NCBI GenBank assembly: GCA_008973525.1
Contig: WACJ01000071.1
Location: 248,001-312,000 of the forward strand
Direction of reading: 5' to 3'
Source: Stenopsyche tienmushanensis
Lineage: Eukaryota; Arthropoda; Insecta; Trichoptera; Stenopsychidae
Length of the DNA stretch: 64,000 nt
In this document: positions 45,283-58,694 of the stretch, one piece after another
Numbering within the stretch: the first letter of the stretch is position 1
Layout: each line of letters opens with the position of its first letter
Notes under the pieces: model-generated
Databases searched by the model: none
The model's input: the letters and a program-made list of their open reading frames with translations, nothing else
Told to the model about the DNA's origin: nothing
Program-made: the position numbers and the translations under genes

Positions 45283-46575
45283 TATTATTGCGTTTATGAA
45301 AGTATCGAATACTTATATTATTTTTAATGAAATTAAAAAAAATAATTCTTGTATTCATCCTGAAGATATATACATTAGCATATTGTATTTGCATTTATTG
45401 GTTTCATTGTTGATATAAGATCATTCATATTTTTTAAAATTATGTGCCCGGGTTATTCTTCACTGAATTATTTGAAAAAATAGGGAGTCGAGGTAAATAA
45501 AGATGTCATCACGGCGGAAAATAAAGCCTTCAATAAAGTCGCAGGCTTTGTACTACGAACGAAAGAGGAAATAGGGTCTTCTTAAGCAATGAATCGTCGA
45601 TTCCAAAATATAGTGCCGTTTTTAAATTAAAAAGCACAACAACAAAAAAAAATTGCGCAAGGCGATAATCGTTAAATCAACAAATAAATTTAGAAGAGTG
45701 GAAATTTCCTTGGCGGAGGTCTTAAAGGGAGTAATTCCAATAGTCTAAATAGTGTGCTGGAGTGGAATATTAAGCAGTTTTATTGGCCGTTCTGGGGTGA
45801 AATAACCATTTCGGGCAAACACGGAAGGATTTGTAAAAATAAATAATAACAAAAACGCGTCGAAACAGCTAAGAATCCGACCATAAGAGTGTGTTTGGAG
45901 AAATGCGCGAGTTTCGTTTAATTGCCGCAAATTTTATAATGATGTGCGAAGTGGGATGTTGGAATGTTTAAACTTTTACGATAAAGCGAAGCAGGATGAA
46001 TAATACATACGATTCCTTTTATCCACGCCGATTTTAATAAATTTATTGTAAAACTTTGATAATAGCGCTTAATAAATGTAGCATTTAAATTTTCGAAATA
46101 AATCAAATTTATCGATTTAAAAGGCGAATCGTAAATTAAATGGGTAGAGTTCTTTGTCATTGCGCATGGTCTTAATGCAGCTTATGGATGTTGAGTTTCA
46201 AACACAATTATTAGAGGTATTTGGAAGTAATGTTGTTTTTATGCAAAACGTTTATGCAAGCATCAGCAAAAATTTGTATCGCTTATCCAATCTGGAATAA
46301 TGGGAAACACGTTTCTGCCGAAAGAGCTTTTATAGTGTTGCGTGTGGAACGAATTTTATTTCAAAAAGCATTGTGAATATTGTTCCAAAAAAATAATATA
46401 TTATTTGACATATCTAAAGGTGGTTTAAAACATTGATCTTCGAAGTTGATGACCTATCCTGGTTGATAACGACTTTGTGCTGGTCGAAGTCGAATTTTAT
46501 TCAAGAATGAACCTTGGTGAGTAATCGAATAATATTTTGTTTAAAAGATTGAATAAAAGGATTTTAATCAAAACA
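45283..46575. other. Spacer, no gene recognised
   Basis: Moderately AT-rich. No splice-flanked frame or repeat could be identified. Confidence 0.4.
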
Positions 46576-46640
46576 TCCTTTCTTCAGTATTTGATGGTTG
46601 CAGATGAGAAATGGATATTTTATTCAAATGCCTGCTCCGG
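46576..46640 (+). pseudogene. Mariner transposase fragment
   Basis: LMVADEKWIFYSNA corresponds to the mariner block VTGDEKWI.Y.N, here with the G of GDEKW lost. It is cut off directly by the R1-type gag remnant that follows. Confidence 0.6.
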
Positions 46641-47335
46641 AGAGAACGATGGAAATCCGATTCCCCCTTCGCACTTTTGCAGCAGCGGCCTGAACGCCCG
46701 GAAGGGTGGAAAACGGCCACAAACAAAAGCAGTAAGAAGAGACGCAAGAAGTGCGAAAGCCAGAAGCCACTGCAGCCGTCTCAGCTGCCTCCGCAGCAGC
46801 GGCAACAGGAGAGGAGACCTGAAAAGCCGGAGTTTGAGAGAATCATCCTAGGGTCCACTGAGAAGACTTCTGAGAAACTGTCGTACGCTGGAGTGTTGAG
46901 TCAGCTGCATGCCCGGTTCAATGCGGGCGGTGGCATCGCCGTGGCCCAATCGATCAGAAGGATGGCCCGGGAGGTACTGGACCTACGACGGCACATTCAC
47001 GTGTATTGCGGAGTTGCTGTGGAGCAGCAAATCTGATCGGATGCTGAAGAAGGGGCGGGTCCGTATCGTTATAGGCCGCATCCGGGATCGGATGGAGGTG
47101 CGTTGATACTTCCGCTGCCTTGGCTACGAGCATGTAGTGGCGAATTGCAAGGGTGTTGACAGGCATGACAAGTGCACTAAATGCTGGGAGGGAGGCCACA
47201 CATCGGTTGAATGAAAGGCACCTGAGGCACGATGTGCACCGTGTAAGGATGTAGGGATGGAGTACCAGTATCGGTGCGCTATTGCCAGGTGCGGGGTCTT
47301 CGCAGACGTTCTCAAGAAGTGGAGGGACTAATAGA
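46611..47335 (+). mobile_element. R1/TRAS-type gag remnant with zinc knuckles
   Basis: The frame 46611-47036 is a basic Gln/Lys/Arg-rich gag-like protein (SKKRRKKCESQKPLQPSQ..). After a frameshift the next part reads FRCLGYEHVVANC, then CTKCWEGGHTSVE and CAPCKDVGMEYQYRC. These are the three CCHC knuckles typical of R1-clade ORF1. The first Cys of knuckle one is Tyr, the final Cys of knuckle two is lost and a stop lies between. A dead 5' part of an R1-like LINE. Confidence 0.72.
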
Positions 47336-47993
47336 TTCCTTCGCTTGAGGAGTCCCCCTTCGCCTAGATAGGAGATAGGAGAGAGGGAGAGTTTACAAGC
47401 CTGAAGGTCGTGCCTGGCAAATGCCTAACAGCTGGGCCAGGTACAAGTAGCGAAACAAGGAGGGTTTTTAGTGTCAGGTACGAATCCCACACAACTGTCA
47501 GGTACGGGCCCGGCAGTGTGTATAGTAACCAATTCGAAAGGCGGAAACGCAAAGAATAAGTGCAATTCGGATAATATCAGCCTATAGAACGATCTCACTG
47601 GATGCAATACAGAAGTTCTAGCAGGCACACTTCCCATAGACATCCTCGCCATGGAAATGAAGCACAGATATAAGAAAAACACAGGAAAAGAAGAAGTCTG
47701 AGAAGAGTCAATCCAACAATGGCATATGATAGGCTAGAATTAGCGAAAAAATTGGAAAAACTCCTACTATATCCAACATAGTCACTACAATGATCAAAAC
47801 GAAAGAAAAGTGGAAAGCGTGGAGGAATTTCGCTAATGAGTTTATGCGAAAGAAAGAAAGAACTAGAAGAGTGAACACAGGTTCGTAGAGAAACAAACCC
47901 ACTCCCTTGAAGCAACGTAAAAGAGGATTTTCCTCTCCCAAGAGAAAAAAAGTATGTATAAAATATTTTTACTCTTTGCGAAAAAAAAGGTTA
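47336..47993. other. Spacer after the gag remnant
   Basis: Possibly decayed continuation of the LINE, but no endonuclease or reverse transcriptase motif was found. Overlapping minus-strand frames look like chance. Confidence 0.35.
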
Positions 47994-48027
47994 TAACACA
48001 TCACTCAATATGTTCGTAGGATTTTTT
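47994..48027 (+). repeat. Single copy of a MITE terminus (family of 52565-52680)
   Basis: ACACATCACTCAATATGTTC followed by GTAGGA matches the left terminus at 52567 and, less well, 14756-14781. Confidence 0.6.
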
Positions 48028-48440
48028 GGTAGGCATTGCGAAAAAATGAATTAAAATGAAGAAGAAAAAAGTTACGGTTTTCTTTCCGGCATAAATAACG
48101 ATTATACCGGTTGTCGGTTTTTATTCCAGTTTGAAGTTCTGCAAAATAGAGCTATTATGGAGCTTATGGATAAGTAATAGATTAGTGAATCTCAGAAAGA
48201 ATAATCAATGAAAATAATTCGTCTGAGTTCACAGTTTTAAGGCGTTAAATATTTGAAAATTTTGCAAGATTCGAAAAATCAGTAAAACTGGTTTTAACGA
48301 CTTCAAAGTTAAATAGAAACCACGGTTTTAAGAAAATAACAAAAACTCTTGCTACGAATGAATTATAATTTCTTCGTATTTTCTTCTATTTGAAATTCTG
48401 TAAAAAAATGGTATCAAATAATTCTAGAGAGTATTGAGGT
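48028..48440. other. AT-rich spacer, nothing seen
   Basis: No feature recognised. Confidence 0.5.
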
Positions 48441-48735
48441 AACATTTTTTAATTTTGTCCTGATGTTTTGGAAGTTATACGGTAGGCTCAACAAGGGGTG
48501 GTTGATGAGCATCAAATGTATAGTGCTTATTGTCGAGGGTGGAGATGGTAGCATTATGATTTGGGGCTGCATGGCGGTTGCTAGCGTTGCTCAAATGCTT
48601 TTGAAGAGCCTACTATGTAATTATACTCTTTACGATTTTACACGACATAAATCTGGATTGAATTTCAAGAGGATAACGTACCATGTTACAAATGAGCCTG
48701 AACCACGAATCGGTGTGAATTTCCAGGTCTAATCC
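48441..48735 (+). pseudogene. Tc1-like transposase relic
   Basis: The open frame 48463-48732 includes VEGGDGSIMIWGCMAV, equivalent to the Tc1 motif V.GGGS.M.WGC.S around the second catalytic region. The preceding and following catalytic blocks are absent. Confidence 0.65.
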
Positions 48736-51259
48736 CCGGATTTATAGTACGGGAGGCAGCGACATTATTTGTGTAATTATTTCTACAAAACTGTTTTTTT
48801 TTCTCATTTTGTTGTTTTGAAATTGTAGGTAAACAAAGCGGCAGTCTACCGCAATGATGTTGTTGCCCTAATTACTATTTTTGAGACCTGTAAATAAATA
48901 TTATATAAATGTCTTATGCCTACAAGATTAAAACCGTGCTGTAACTGCTTACAATAAATATTCAATCAAGTTTCAGCGTTACAACTTTAGTCATATCTTT
49001 CAAATCCTTAGCCATCCTGTATCGAAAGTAGACGACGTATATTTAACAATAATTAATGCAATCTACTTGTAGACAAAAAAGCAGCTTTGTAGATTTTAAT
49101 TTAATGCTGGTATGTATAATTATTCAGATTTAGATCATTGTTATTTTAAAATAAAACGATATTACTTTTGGGTTCTTTTATTATTAACAATTGGCATATT
49201 AACATTTCATTTCATTATCATCAAATTGCTTCCGCAAAAAATTGAGGGTCACAGATTTGAATCGGTGCTATTTATTGACCCTCTACAGAGAAGCACACAT
49301 TGAGCGAAGGTCCCGGGGCAGTGATATTTAATATTAGCATATTTTTACGGGTTCAATTTTTTTCCTTGTTAAACATAACGGAATTTTATGTCGTACGATC
49401 CTTTACGACCTCGATGCGAAGAACACTTAAGGAGGCGGGCGATAATGGAAGATTACTCTCGCGAAAATAGATCGTTATCTCGACTCCCATACATTTTTTT
49501 GGATTCTCGAAAAATACGATCATTCATCAATTAACCAATTGAATTAATTGCAAATTGGCTCATGCTGATGGAGCCGCCCTTTGATATTAATTAACGGACC
49601 CTCCGTTCCGGGAAAATTTTCGATTAAAACCAATGTAAACGTTTCATCACAATTTTATTTTATGAACGAACGCGAATAGCGAACCCAACAAAATTATTTT
49701 CATATCGAATATATGAATTGTTAAATTGAATGGTATTAAAGAATAAGCGGGATGAAAGATTTCAAATATGCATGATTGGGCTTCAGACACGATACCAAGT
49801 TCCGAGGCGATTTGAGCAACCGAATACAGTTGAAAATTCAATCAAGATTGTTGTATAATTCAAATCTTTTAATACATTTTTATGCAATTTCTTGAAAAAT
49901 ACTTTTGCCAATTCGAGAAAATAATATGACACAGAAGAGAGAAAAATAATATTAAACCACTTAATTGTGAACTTCATTCATATTCAAAAATTTATATCAA
50001 GGAAAAATTTTGGAATCATAGAAATGACATTGATGTGTTTGTTGATCATTTTTTTAATCAAAGTTTTGAGAATTTCTTCATTTGATATTGATAGTAAAAT
50101 CAAATATACACTGAAATGTTTTTAATCTATATGGTAGGATGATCGCGTATTTGCGAGCGAATTCCAGTGATTCGACAGTGTTTTATGTTTGTCGTTGTGT
50201 GGTATTGACAGTGTTTATTTATTTATATACAAGTTTTATACACACTGCGACAGATAAATGGATTTGTACGGATGATAAGTGGCGAACATATAAATATAGC
50301 ATCTTTGATTTTGATTATTTAAATTAGCTCACTATTCAAAGGGTTAATATATACTTTTTCTCGTTCTTATTAGAATAAGATTTAGGGTGTAAAATTCTGT
50401 TCAAATCAAAAGTTATCAAGGTCTTTAATTTTTCATAGCTACTTACTGTTCAAGATGAATTCTATTCTAATGTTCATTTCTCATATCATAGAATTTAAAT
50501 GGGTTTATATAGGCAAATTTATAATTTTTATATTTATTATTTTAAATAATATTTATCCCTTGAATAATAAATGCAAAATCCATCGATAACCGTAACATAA
50601 ATTCTTTAATTACGTCATTCATGAAGTTAGTGAATAATTTTTTTAGTTGATCTACCATTAATTGGAAAGTTTTTACAGCTTGTTGAACCTGCCTAAAAAT
50701 TCACATGGAAGTAGCCTTGTAGGCAAAGTAATTAAAAATCCGTTGTATAAAAATTCTGAAAAAATGTCGAATATATAGGAAAATTTTCATTGCGAGTCTC
50801 TGAAATACAATTAACATATGTTAAATATTATCATCGGGAAGGACAAATCTAAATGGTTGTCTTCAAAACGACAAAGAACCACATGTGGCGTTGATGATGG
50901 TCTCCCATATGTTGTGAATAATTAAATTGGGTTGTTATTAAGCACCCAAAAATTCCTCCGGTTTCTGCTCCTTCTGATTATCACTTATTCAGAGCACTGA
51001 AAAAAACCTAAATAGTAAATTAATTATTCAATAATACAGGTAGGCAAATCCCTTGATTCAGTTGCCGCATCAAATTCTCGTGACTATTAACATGATGGAA
51101 TAAATAAGCTTATGGAAAAGTGGAATACCGTAATTACATTTTTTTAAATTTATATCAGAAAAGATTTTTGTATTTTGTAACATATTGTAATTTAATATTA
51201 TTTGCTATAATTTGTACAATTTAAAAGCTTTGCGAATTTTCATATCCGGTATGTTTTGC
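48736..51259. other. Spacer with one dispersed repeat
   Basis: The segment about 50250-50303 is the inverted copy of the repeat at 14817-14870. About 49380-49640 is less AT-rich and of higher complexity, without an identified function. No gene is seen. Confidence 0.4.
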
Positions 51260-51775
51260 CATCTCCATGGGACATAGCAAAATCAGTGCTGGAATCCGGG
51301 ACCCTACTACGAATATTATTGCCACCAACATGATTCAATCCACGAACTTTTTGCTAAAAACTCTGCTACCTCATGATACGCCACAAACGGATTTACCAAT
51401 ACACAAAGTCATCAGAGCAAAAGCATCGGAAACTTTCCACAAGGTGCCAGATGCGACTCTGGCCGACTTCGAAGAATTAGAAGAACTGATCAAAAACCTG
51501 AATTCCATGAAGTCTCCGGGAATAGACAGAATTGATGGTAAGATAGTCAAGCGTGCCTATCCCCAAATCGATGTTGATCTCTGTCACATCTACAGAGCGT
51601 GTTTCCGCTGCGGAGTTTTCCTCATTTGCTGAAAAGTGGAACATGCAGTGATAATGCCTAAGGCGAAAACTGAAAAACCACCTAGCGATCCAAAGGCCTA
51701 TCGGATTATCGTTCTCCTTCCACTACTTGGCAAGCTGCTGGAAAAAATAATGGATTAGATGATAAATGATAAAAA
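51260..51775 (+). mobile_element. R1-clade LINE reverse transcriptase relic
   Basis: The 121-codon frame 51267-51632 includes ELIKNLNSMKSPGIDRIDGK, the usual K..KSPG.DGI start of R1-type reverse transcriptases. After a stop it continues with VIMPKAKTEKPPSDPKAYRI and VLLPLLGKLLEKIMD, matching the PS.YRPI.LLP.LGK..EK block. It ends before the catalytic YADD. Confidence 0.82.
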
Positions 51776-52564
51776 TACAATTGTATGATAATAAATATTT
51801 AGTTTTTTGTTAGAGGAGACCTTAATTGGGAGTCGCAGGAGGGTTTGAAGCCGTAATCACAGGATAATGGGAAAACCTTTTGTATCGTAAACAAATCCTC
51901 TGCATTTGTATAAAGTTCATCGTCGGTTTAGGGATCCCAGTCGCAAAGTGTAGCGGGCGTGTGAATAAAACGTTAATTTTGGGTCAGACGATGTCACCTA
52001 GTCCTGAGTAAATTAAAGGACAAACATAGTTCGAAGACAAATATCCTGAGGACGTGGTCCGGCTCCAGTTACGGCTTATATAATTTATTGCTGGCGACTT
52101 GAGGCTCCGGACTTTCCCTTTGCTACCAAACTTTGACAAACTCAAATTTGTCAAGCGGGCAAATTTTTCACATTTTTTCTCGTAATGATACTATTTAGGT
52201 TGGAAGTTTTGGCACTTCTTTAGAGTACGTCCATTGATTCCATGTTTTACAAATGTATTGCAAAAAATCGATGAGAAAATACTGCGACAGATTTATATGC
52301 AAGAGAGCAACGTCCCATATAAAATATTTATTGTTAATTGAAGAATTTATTCTTAAATTTCTTCATTCGTTATGAGAAATTATATATTTTATATCAAACT
52401 TAAATGGTAAGTCTTTTACTGTTCTCAGAAAATATAAAGGCTCTCAAATATATTATAGCTGAAAGTGACATTTAACAGTTTTTCTGACCTACATTTCATG
52501 TTCACTCACTACTCTAAATATTTTTTAAATTTTCCTTAAAATATTATTGTTTTAAAATATATCT
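51776..52564. other. Spacer, nothing recognised
   Basis: Partly less AT-rich (51820-52130), perhaps a LINE remainder, but without motifs. Confidence 0.4.
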
Positions 52565-52680
52565 AACACATCACTCAATAAGTTCGTAGGAATTTTTCAC
52601 TTGGTACTTTATCTTCTTCATTTAGGGTTATTTCTTGCAGTTCCTTAAAAAAGTCCTACGAACGAAGTTGAGTGATGTAT
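52565..52680. mobile_element. 116-bp MITE
   Basis: The left end ACACATCACTCAATAAGTTC then GTAGGA is inverted at the right as TCCTACGAACGAAGTTGAGT then GATGTAT. The two ends make nearly the whole element, so it could fold into a hairpin. Related termini occur at 47994 and 14756. Confidence 0.7.
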
Positions 52681-55600
52681 TATGGCATTTTTTGAAAATT
52701 AAAATTTTCAAAATAGTGAAGGAAACAAGTCTATATATATTTTTTTTATTTTTTTGCCGAAACAACCATCTATTGCTACTGTCATCCAAATTATGATCAA
52801 AGCAGATCCACGCTTATTCATGTCCACGCGCTTTTTTAAAATAAACTGTTGGCTAAGGAATATCATTCAATCCAAGATGAGAACACTTGTAAATAAATGA
52901 TGATTTGCTTTTATATATATATTTTCATAAAAAGTGAAGAGCAATGCATCGAATGCTGAAAAAATCCAAGCTTTTGCGTAAAAAATAATCCCGCTATAAT
53001 CTCTCGTCTTCAGTTTGAGATTAAACCTTTTTTGTGTTCCGCATAGGGCCTCGGATTAAAAGACAAACTCAAGTATATATGTTGTTCAATCTCTAGGGAT
53101 CAAAAATACTAAAATTCCACTTTCGAGTTACGACTGAGTGAATTTAAAGTTTGCCGACTCCTGTCATTTTTGTTAGCATCTTTTTAAAGCCGCTCTGGGA
53201 GCACTGATATAGTACCTCTCTAGGTGTTATTTTTGTTGGCGTTTTGACACATATTCATGCCCTCCGATTATATTTTTGTGTTTATAAAATCATCGGATCG
53301 ATACAGTTTGAGGAGATATTCTTTATAAAAAAATATTGAATTTAGTTTTTTGTTTTCATCCCTTATTATCATAGTTGTGAGATAATTGAGCTTTGAATGG
53401 TAAAAATAAAATATGATGGGAATTTTCCACTGCTTTCAAGAATTCAATAGTTTTGGCCTGATTGTCGACATCTCTCTCGTAAGCTGATTTGCACTGAGCG
53501 TTTCAGCAAAATTTAATCTAAGGCGAATCCAGTTCGCTGAAATAGCTTGGATTATTTATCGAATTGAAAAATATTGTCTTTAAATTGCCACCTTTTCTTT
53601 GAATATCTATAAGGACTACGCTTTCTTTGAAAACCGATAATATAGATTTTCTTCTGCACAGCGTGAGAAGTAAATAGCAATGAGGACAGCGTTTTTATTT
53701 TAAAGCTTAAGAAGTATATTTTCACGTTGAAATTTTTGCTCTTGTGAAAGTACCATAGTGGAATCCAATCTATTTTTTTCTCTTGAATAATTATCTGCGT
53801 TGTCGATTTCTATGAAAGCACTCAATTTGAAGACGTAGTGGAGGAGAGATTTTAAATTCTAGTGTGAAATATTTCCGCTCCATATCTATGAATTTTTCGT
53901 AGCATTGAGATAGGTTATACTGAGAATTAATGAAAGAATAGAGTAACAAGACGGCGTGAACTTGAACAGTGGTGGGTCAAATTTTATTAATATTTTCTTT
54001 GCAGGTTTTAATATCATAAGGTTCATATTTTATGCAAAAAGAAAATATTATCTCAATTGAATTCAAGTCTTTGACGACTCATTATTACTTTGATTTATCG
54101 ATGATCAAAGTAATGAGGCTTAATAATATGTTTTTTGAATACATCTTGAACGCCAAAATTCATCATCATAATTAAGGCGAATCAAAGAAAATTCATGTGC
54201 GAAAAAATATATGATTGAGAATTTCCCGTGGCCACCGGATTGTAATGCATTGTAGCTGTTGGCAATCTATTGATCAAAAAGAGGGCTTATATAAATCGCG
54301 AAGCTACCAAAACCTGAGTTTTCACACTTTTCCAGCTTGGGCGAATAATATTTATGGATGTTATCTTATAAATGAGTTTCATCCACTTTCTTCCGATCTC
54401 ATTACCTTTTCTTATACAATGGTGTGGGGGGTGAATTTCGCAATTCGGTTACGAGTTGCAAACTTCTTCTCACCTGGAGGGGAAAGCATTGTGTATTCCT
54501 GTGCTATAATGCCACGATAAATGCAAGTACATTTTGAATTCTAAATGTAAGCATATATTTTACAAGATTCAAGATGCTACCTTGTTCATTGCTATAAACA
54601 CTCATTGTAACTTTAGCGCAAATGTATATTATAATTATCGAAGATTGAATCTCATTTGCTTATATTAATATTTAAGACTCTGGGGATGCTAATATTTATA
54701 GGGAGTATACTAGGAAAACGAAATACAAGATCACCAATATTAAAATGCAAACGTTTATGTTTTTGCATCTGCTCATTTCCATAATTGATTAAAATTCCTC
54801 CTATAATGTATTCTTGGATATTCCTATAAAAACACCAATTTATTAAATTAATAATGAGCACATTCTTTTATTCCTTCCAATTGAAAAACTCTTAAACATT
54901 TTATTTTTAATATGATAACAATTTAGATATAAATATAATTATAGGATTACGCCAAATATTTGTTAACATGTGATATTTATTTTGACTACATTTCATCCTC
55001 TTGCTCTCATATAAAACGAGCGTGATCGTGTGAACACGCGTGTCATTACTTCTTTCATTTTAGCATAAAATGATGTGGATTCATTCTGTTGAGGCATGAA
55101 TTTTAATTGCAAAAGTCTTTTAGTATCTCAAAAACAGAGGGCAAGACTTCTCCATATAATATTTCTACTGCTTTAACTCCAATCAAGACTCAAAGACTGT
55201 ATGTTATACTCGAGGTTAATCCTTTGTCATCAAACCTTGATAAAATCTTCACCGAGCAGCTTCAAGTTCTCTTAATTGATCTTGCAGTGATCTTAGATAT
55301 ATCCATTTTTTGATGAATAATATTACACATAAACCATATAAATATATAAAAGATTTTGATTTAGATTTGACTCAATAAAATCAAATTTAGCACAAGAAAT
55401 AACGCTATTTGATTCAATATTGAAAAATTATAAACATAAATAGGATTATTTTAGGAGTATTTTATTTATCCAGGAAGCCTCGAGATAAAATCGATGCCTT
55501 GAAGCAAAATAGTAATTATGATATTTTTTGAGTTTTTCGTTGGAAAAGGTATTTCCTTAGAAAAAGAGAATGGCGCACACCACTGAGTGTACCGTTCAGT

Positions 55601-56390
55601 TTAATGATTTGGCCCTGGCGACAAATGAGCCCCTAGTTACGGCTCTGGCAAAAGAAATATGACGAAAAGAAGTAGTGAGGCGAGAGAAGAATGAAAATAG
55701 AAATGAAATGAGAAGACGGTGACCCGGGAAAGCGAGCAACAGAAGAGTAATATTGGAACAAGATGATCCAGTGCGACGACAAATAATCCCGCCATGAAAG
55801 AGGCGTAAATATTTTCGCATATCCTATAATTAATACACTATGAATTGGCATATTCAGAATGACATTCGTCTCTTTTAAATGTGCGAACGAAACGCTCGGC
55901 AAATTCATTCAGAGTCATTGACGCATCGATAGTTCAACGCTAAAAGCTATCCGATTTTTTTGCGCCGTGCAAACGCCGAATTAAAATACGTTTTACCAAT
56001 TTGCTTTGGTTGTGGGAATTAATCCCTGAAAATTTATGCTCTCGAAAATAGCGTAATTTCAAAAACGCTTGTGGCATATTGCAAACATCCGCAAACACCA
56101 TTTGAATGAGTCGAAAATTGAGGCTTCAGGCGGAAACATTTTTTCGATCAATCTCTAATCACAGCATAAATGAATGATGAGCTTCATTTGAAATTGTCAT
56201 CGTTTAAAATGAATGAAATCTATATATTTATTGGCTAAAAAATTCTACATGTTTTTATATATTATTTTTTGTATATAATATAATAGAGGAACTTAGAAGT
56301 AATATAGTTTTCGATAATTTTCATATACCCTTTGGATATTGAAATGATTGATATAGTGTAAATAATTAATCTGGATTTTATAAATCTATA
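52681..56390. other. Long AT-rich stretch, no gene recognised
   Basis: An inverted repeat (ATTACTTTGAT at 54084-54094 and its complement at 54103-54113) lies here. A 101-codon plus-strand frame (54215-54520) and minus-strand frames at 55596-55908 lack family motifs. A more GC-balanced stretch near 55780-56160 has no identified function. Confidence 0.4.
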
Positions 56391-56394
56391 TTTA

Positions 56395-56450
56395 GTCTCA
56401 TGATTGAGCTGTCGGACTATTGACTCAATCATCTTGAGTTCAAATGAACA
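56395..56450 (+). repeat. tRNA-derived SINE-like head
   Basis: The stretch CATGATTGAGCTGTCGGACT and, after 11 nt, ATCATCTTGAGTTCAAATGA imitates the A and B boxes and spacing of tRNA-derived SINEs (compare GAGC..CGGACT..GACTCA..ATC..GGGTTCGAATCC). The boxes are degenerate. Confidence 0.4.
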
Positions 56451-56682
56451 GGAGGTGTTTTTGACGATGACATTTTATTTTTCAAAATGTACTTGATTGC
56501 TATTGTTATTAGTTATTGTTTGCAGAAAAACTGTAATATGAAATTTCTGTCAATTGTCGATAGCCTGATAAACGGAAGATGTATTCTTCCTGTCGGCATC
56601 GATTGCAGTCTCGCAGGTGGGGTTTTGTTTGAGGACCTACTTACTTATATATCGAGAACTAGCTGTACAAATTGAGAGTCAT

Positions 56683-57220
56683 CTAACATATGTGGATCAT
56701 ATTCCGACACAGATATATTGATAACACATTTGGAAAACACAGAACGCGCGTGTCCCGCATGGATGCCCCGCAGCGAAAATTAAAAAAAAACTACTTTCAC
56801 AGTATGACTTAATTATGTTGAATTTTTACTAGATTTCAAACCCCTCCCCTCCCAAGCACAACGGCACTCAGTCATAATGATGGGATGCAGCAGAGATGGG
56901 ATCAGTCCAGTAAGGGAAGATGGGCCCACCGACTTATTCCGGTCGTAAGCTGATGGAAGGTCCGAAAACACCGTGAAACGATATATCGCTTGACTCAAGT
57001 GAGGTAGAAAGGCGCAGTGCGGCTCTTCAACACTAGAATAGGGCTAATTACTTGAGGTCAGACTACCTGTCCTTCTGAAGCAATGTGAAAAATAATACCA
57101 GGGGAACAGAGAAGGACAAGGGAGGGGTTTAGTTAGTAAAAATCTGACACTACTCTTATGCAAGATTATCCTCCCACAGGGAAAAAAGACGACCCTCAAT
57201 TTATGCTGTCAGCTCTCAGT
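56683..57220. mobile_element. Larger copy of the 7500-7772 inverted-repeat family
   Basis: TCATCTAACATATGTGGATC at 56683-56704 is the inverse of the segment at 7717-7740. About 56782-56885 matches 7527-7645 (ACTACTTT.ACAGTATGACTT ... TCATAATG). The end at 57183-57220 (GACCCTCAATTTATGCTG, CAGCTCTCAGT) matches 7740-7772. The central 300 bp are unrelated to the short copy. Confidence 0.6.
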
Positions 57221-58262
57221 TTATTACTTATGGTGGCGCTTATAGTCCTATATGAAAATCCCGATAATCGACAATGCTTGTCGTCATATTTGTCTGTCCT
57301 GGGCCTCCTTCTTCTAATTGCCCAAGCTCAGACGTGCGGCTTCTTTTTCAAATTGATTAACCCAGCGTAGCCGAGGTCTTTCGACGGGTCTACTACCAGT
57401 TGATTGGAAATCTAAGACGGCTTGGGGGACTCGGTGTGTCGGTATCCGTGTCCTATGACTTACCCAATGGAGACTGCGGCGAAGAACAAAGCTAGTAATA
57501 GTCGCTTCGCCGTACATGTCCATGACCTAGTGATTGGACCCCATGGTTTCAGAACCTGAGGTTTCGTCTTGTAGAGGTTTGAATTTTTTTCTCAAAACTT
57601 TCCTCTCGAACCTCTCGCGGTCCATTGCGTTCCGGGCGGCCATGGTCCGTGTTTTACCCCCGTAAACCACTACCGATAGTGGTTTGTTTTCTTATATATT
57701 TTCAGGCCATGGTAGCACCGATTACCGTATTGAATCCTGGAGATTATTTTATTATACATCAAGTTCTTCAAAGGTGTGTATGGATTCTAGACATTTAAAA
57801 TCCTAGACTCTTTCACTATTTTTGTTATTGACACTCATGGAGGTACAACCTCCAGTATTCACCCTCAAAACCGTAATTAATTTAGTTTTTTTCATAATTG
57901 ATTGACACAATGAAGGTAGCAGCAGCCCCGTCGATAGACGTAAGCGCCACCAAAGCTTCCGACTTCGATTTCGCCATAACGTCGATGTCGTCTGTAAAGG
58001 CATGATACATTATATATATCTTCGTTCCATGAATGTGCGTGTCCTGATCTACCAGCCTCCCTCATAATTGCTTCCAACGTAATATTAAAAAAAATCAGGG
58101 TGAGGGCGTCCTCCTGTCTAGCTCCCGTCGTCACCTCGAAAGGCTCCGACAGGGCGCCGTTGGAGCGTACAAAACTGACCGATCAGGTCACGCACATCCT
58201 CGATAGTCTTACCAGCTTACTCGAGATTCCCATCTCTAACATGGTTTTCCAAAGTTTTTCTT
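57221..58262 (-). mobile_element. Non-LTR retrotransposon relic, family A copy
   Basis: The longest copy of the family at 38505. Minus-strand frames give, from the 3' end, RPVERPRLRWVNQFEKEA (the GRP..RW.D terminal motif), an ITVLRVNTGGCTSMSVN region, and further 5' TTGARQEDALTLIFF (a decayed R.G..LSP..F block) with YADDI replaced by SCLYRRHRRY-like frames. Frameshifts and stops are numerous. Confidence 0.82.
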
Positions 58263-58694
58263 TGTCTGAGGAGCAATAGCAAAATCTTGATCAAAACGAG
58301 CAGCTTTATAGCATCTTTAAACAATTTTTTTCCGCTTTCTCGAACTACACCCCAGGAGTTTTAAAGATGTACTAATATTAGCCAACGGTTTATTTTGCAG
58401 ATTTTGAATAGTTAAAGATTCAACACCATTCAATCTTGTGACTTACTTCACATCAAGATTATTTTGGAGATCAAGACACATATTGTTAGCCAAATGTTAA
58501 TAATTGATCTGAAGACTTTTGTATTGCATGGTTTTATTGTAGATGAATTTCCACATTTATCGATTGATCTGTTGTCAATTTCATTAGTAATTGGTGTCAT
58601 TCAAAATATTATATCGAAACGTTATATGAATGCTAATACATGATAGCCCGCATAGCTTTCGGTAAACTCCTCTATTCCCACATCGTTATTTTGA
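58263..58694. other. AT-rich spacer, nothing seen
   Basis: No feature recognised. Confidence 0.5.

Noticed and set aside
47364..47941. Several minus-strand frames of 62-106 codons
   Set aside because: They are antisense readings of the region following the gag remnant, hydrophobic because the plus strand is purine-rich, with no family match.
54084..54113. 11-bp inverted repeat as a possible hairpin or terminator
   Set aside because: Short, AT-rich and isolated. Such pairs are common in this sequence.
55596..55908. Two overlapping minus-strand frames of 74 and 91 codons
   Set aside because: Low-complexity Ser/Phe/Leu-rich reading of purine-rich DNA, with no motif or splice support.
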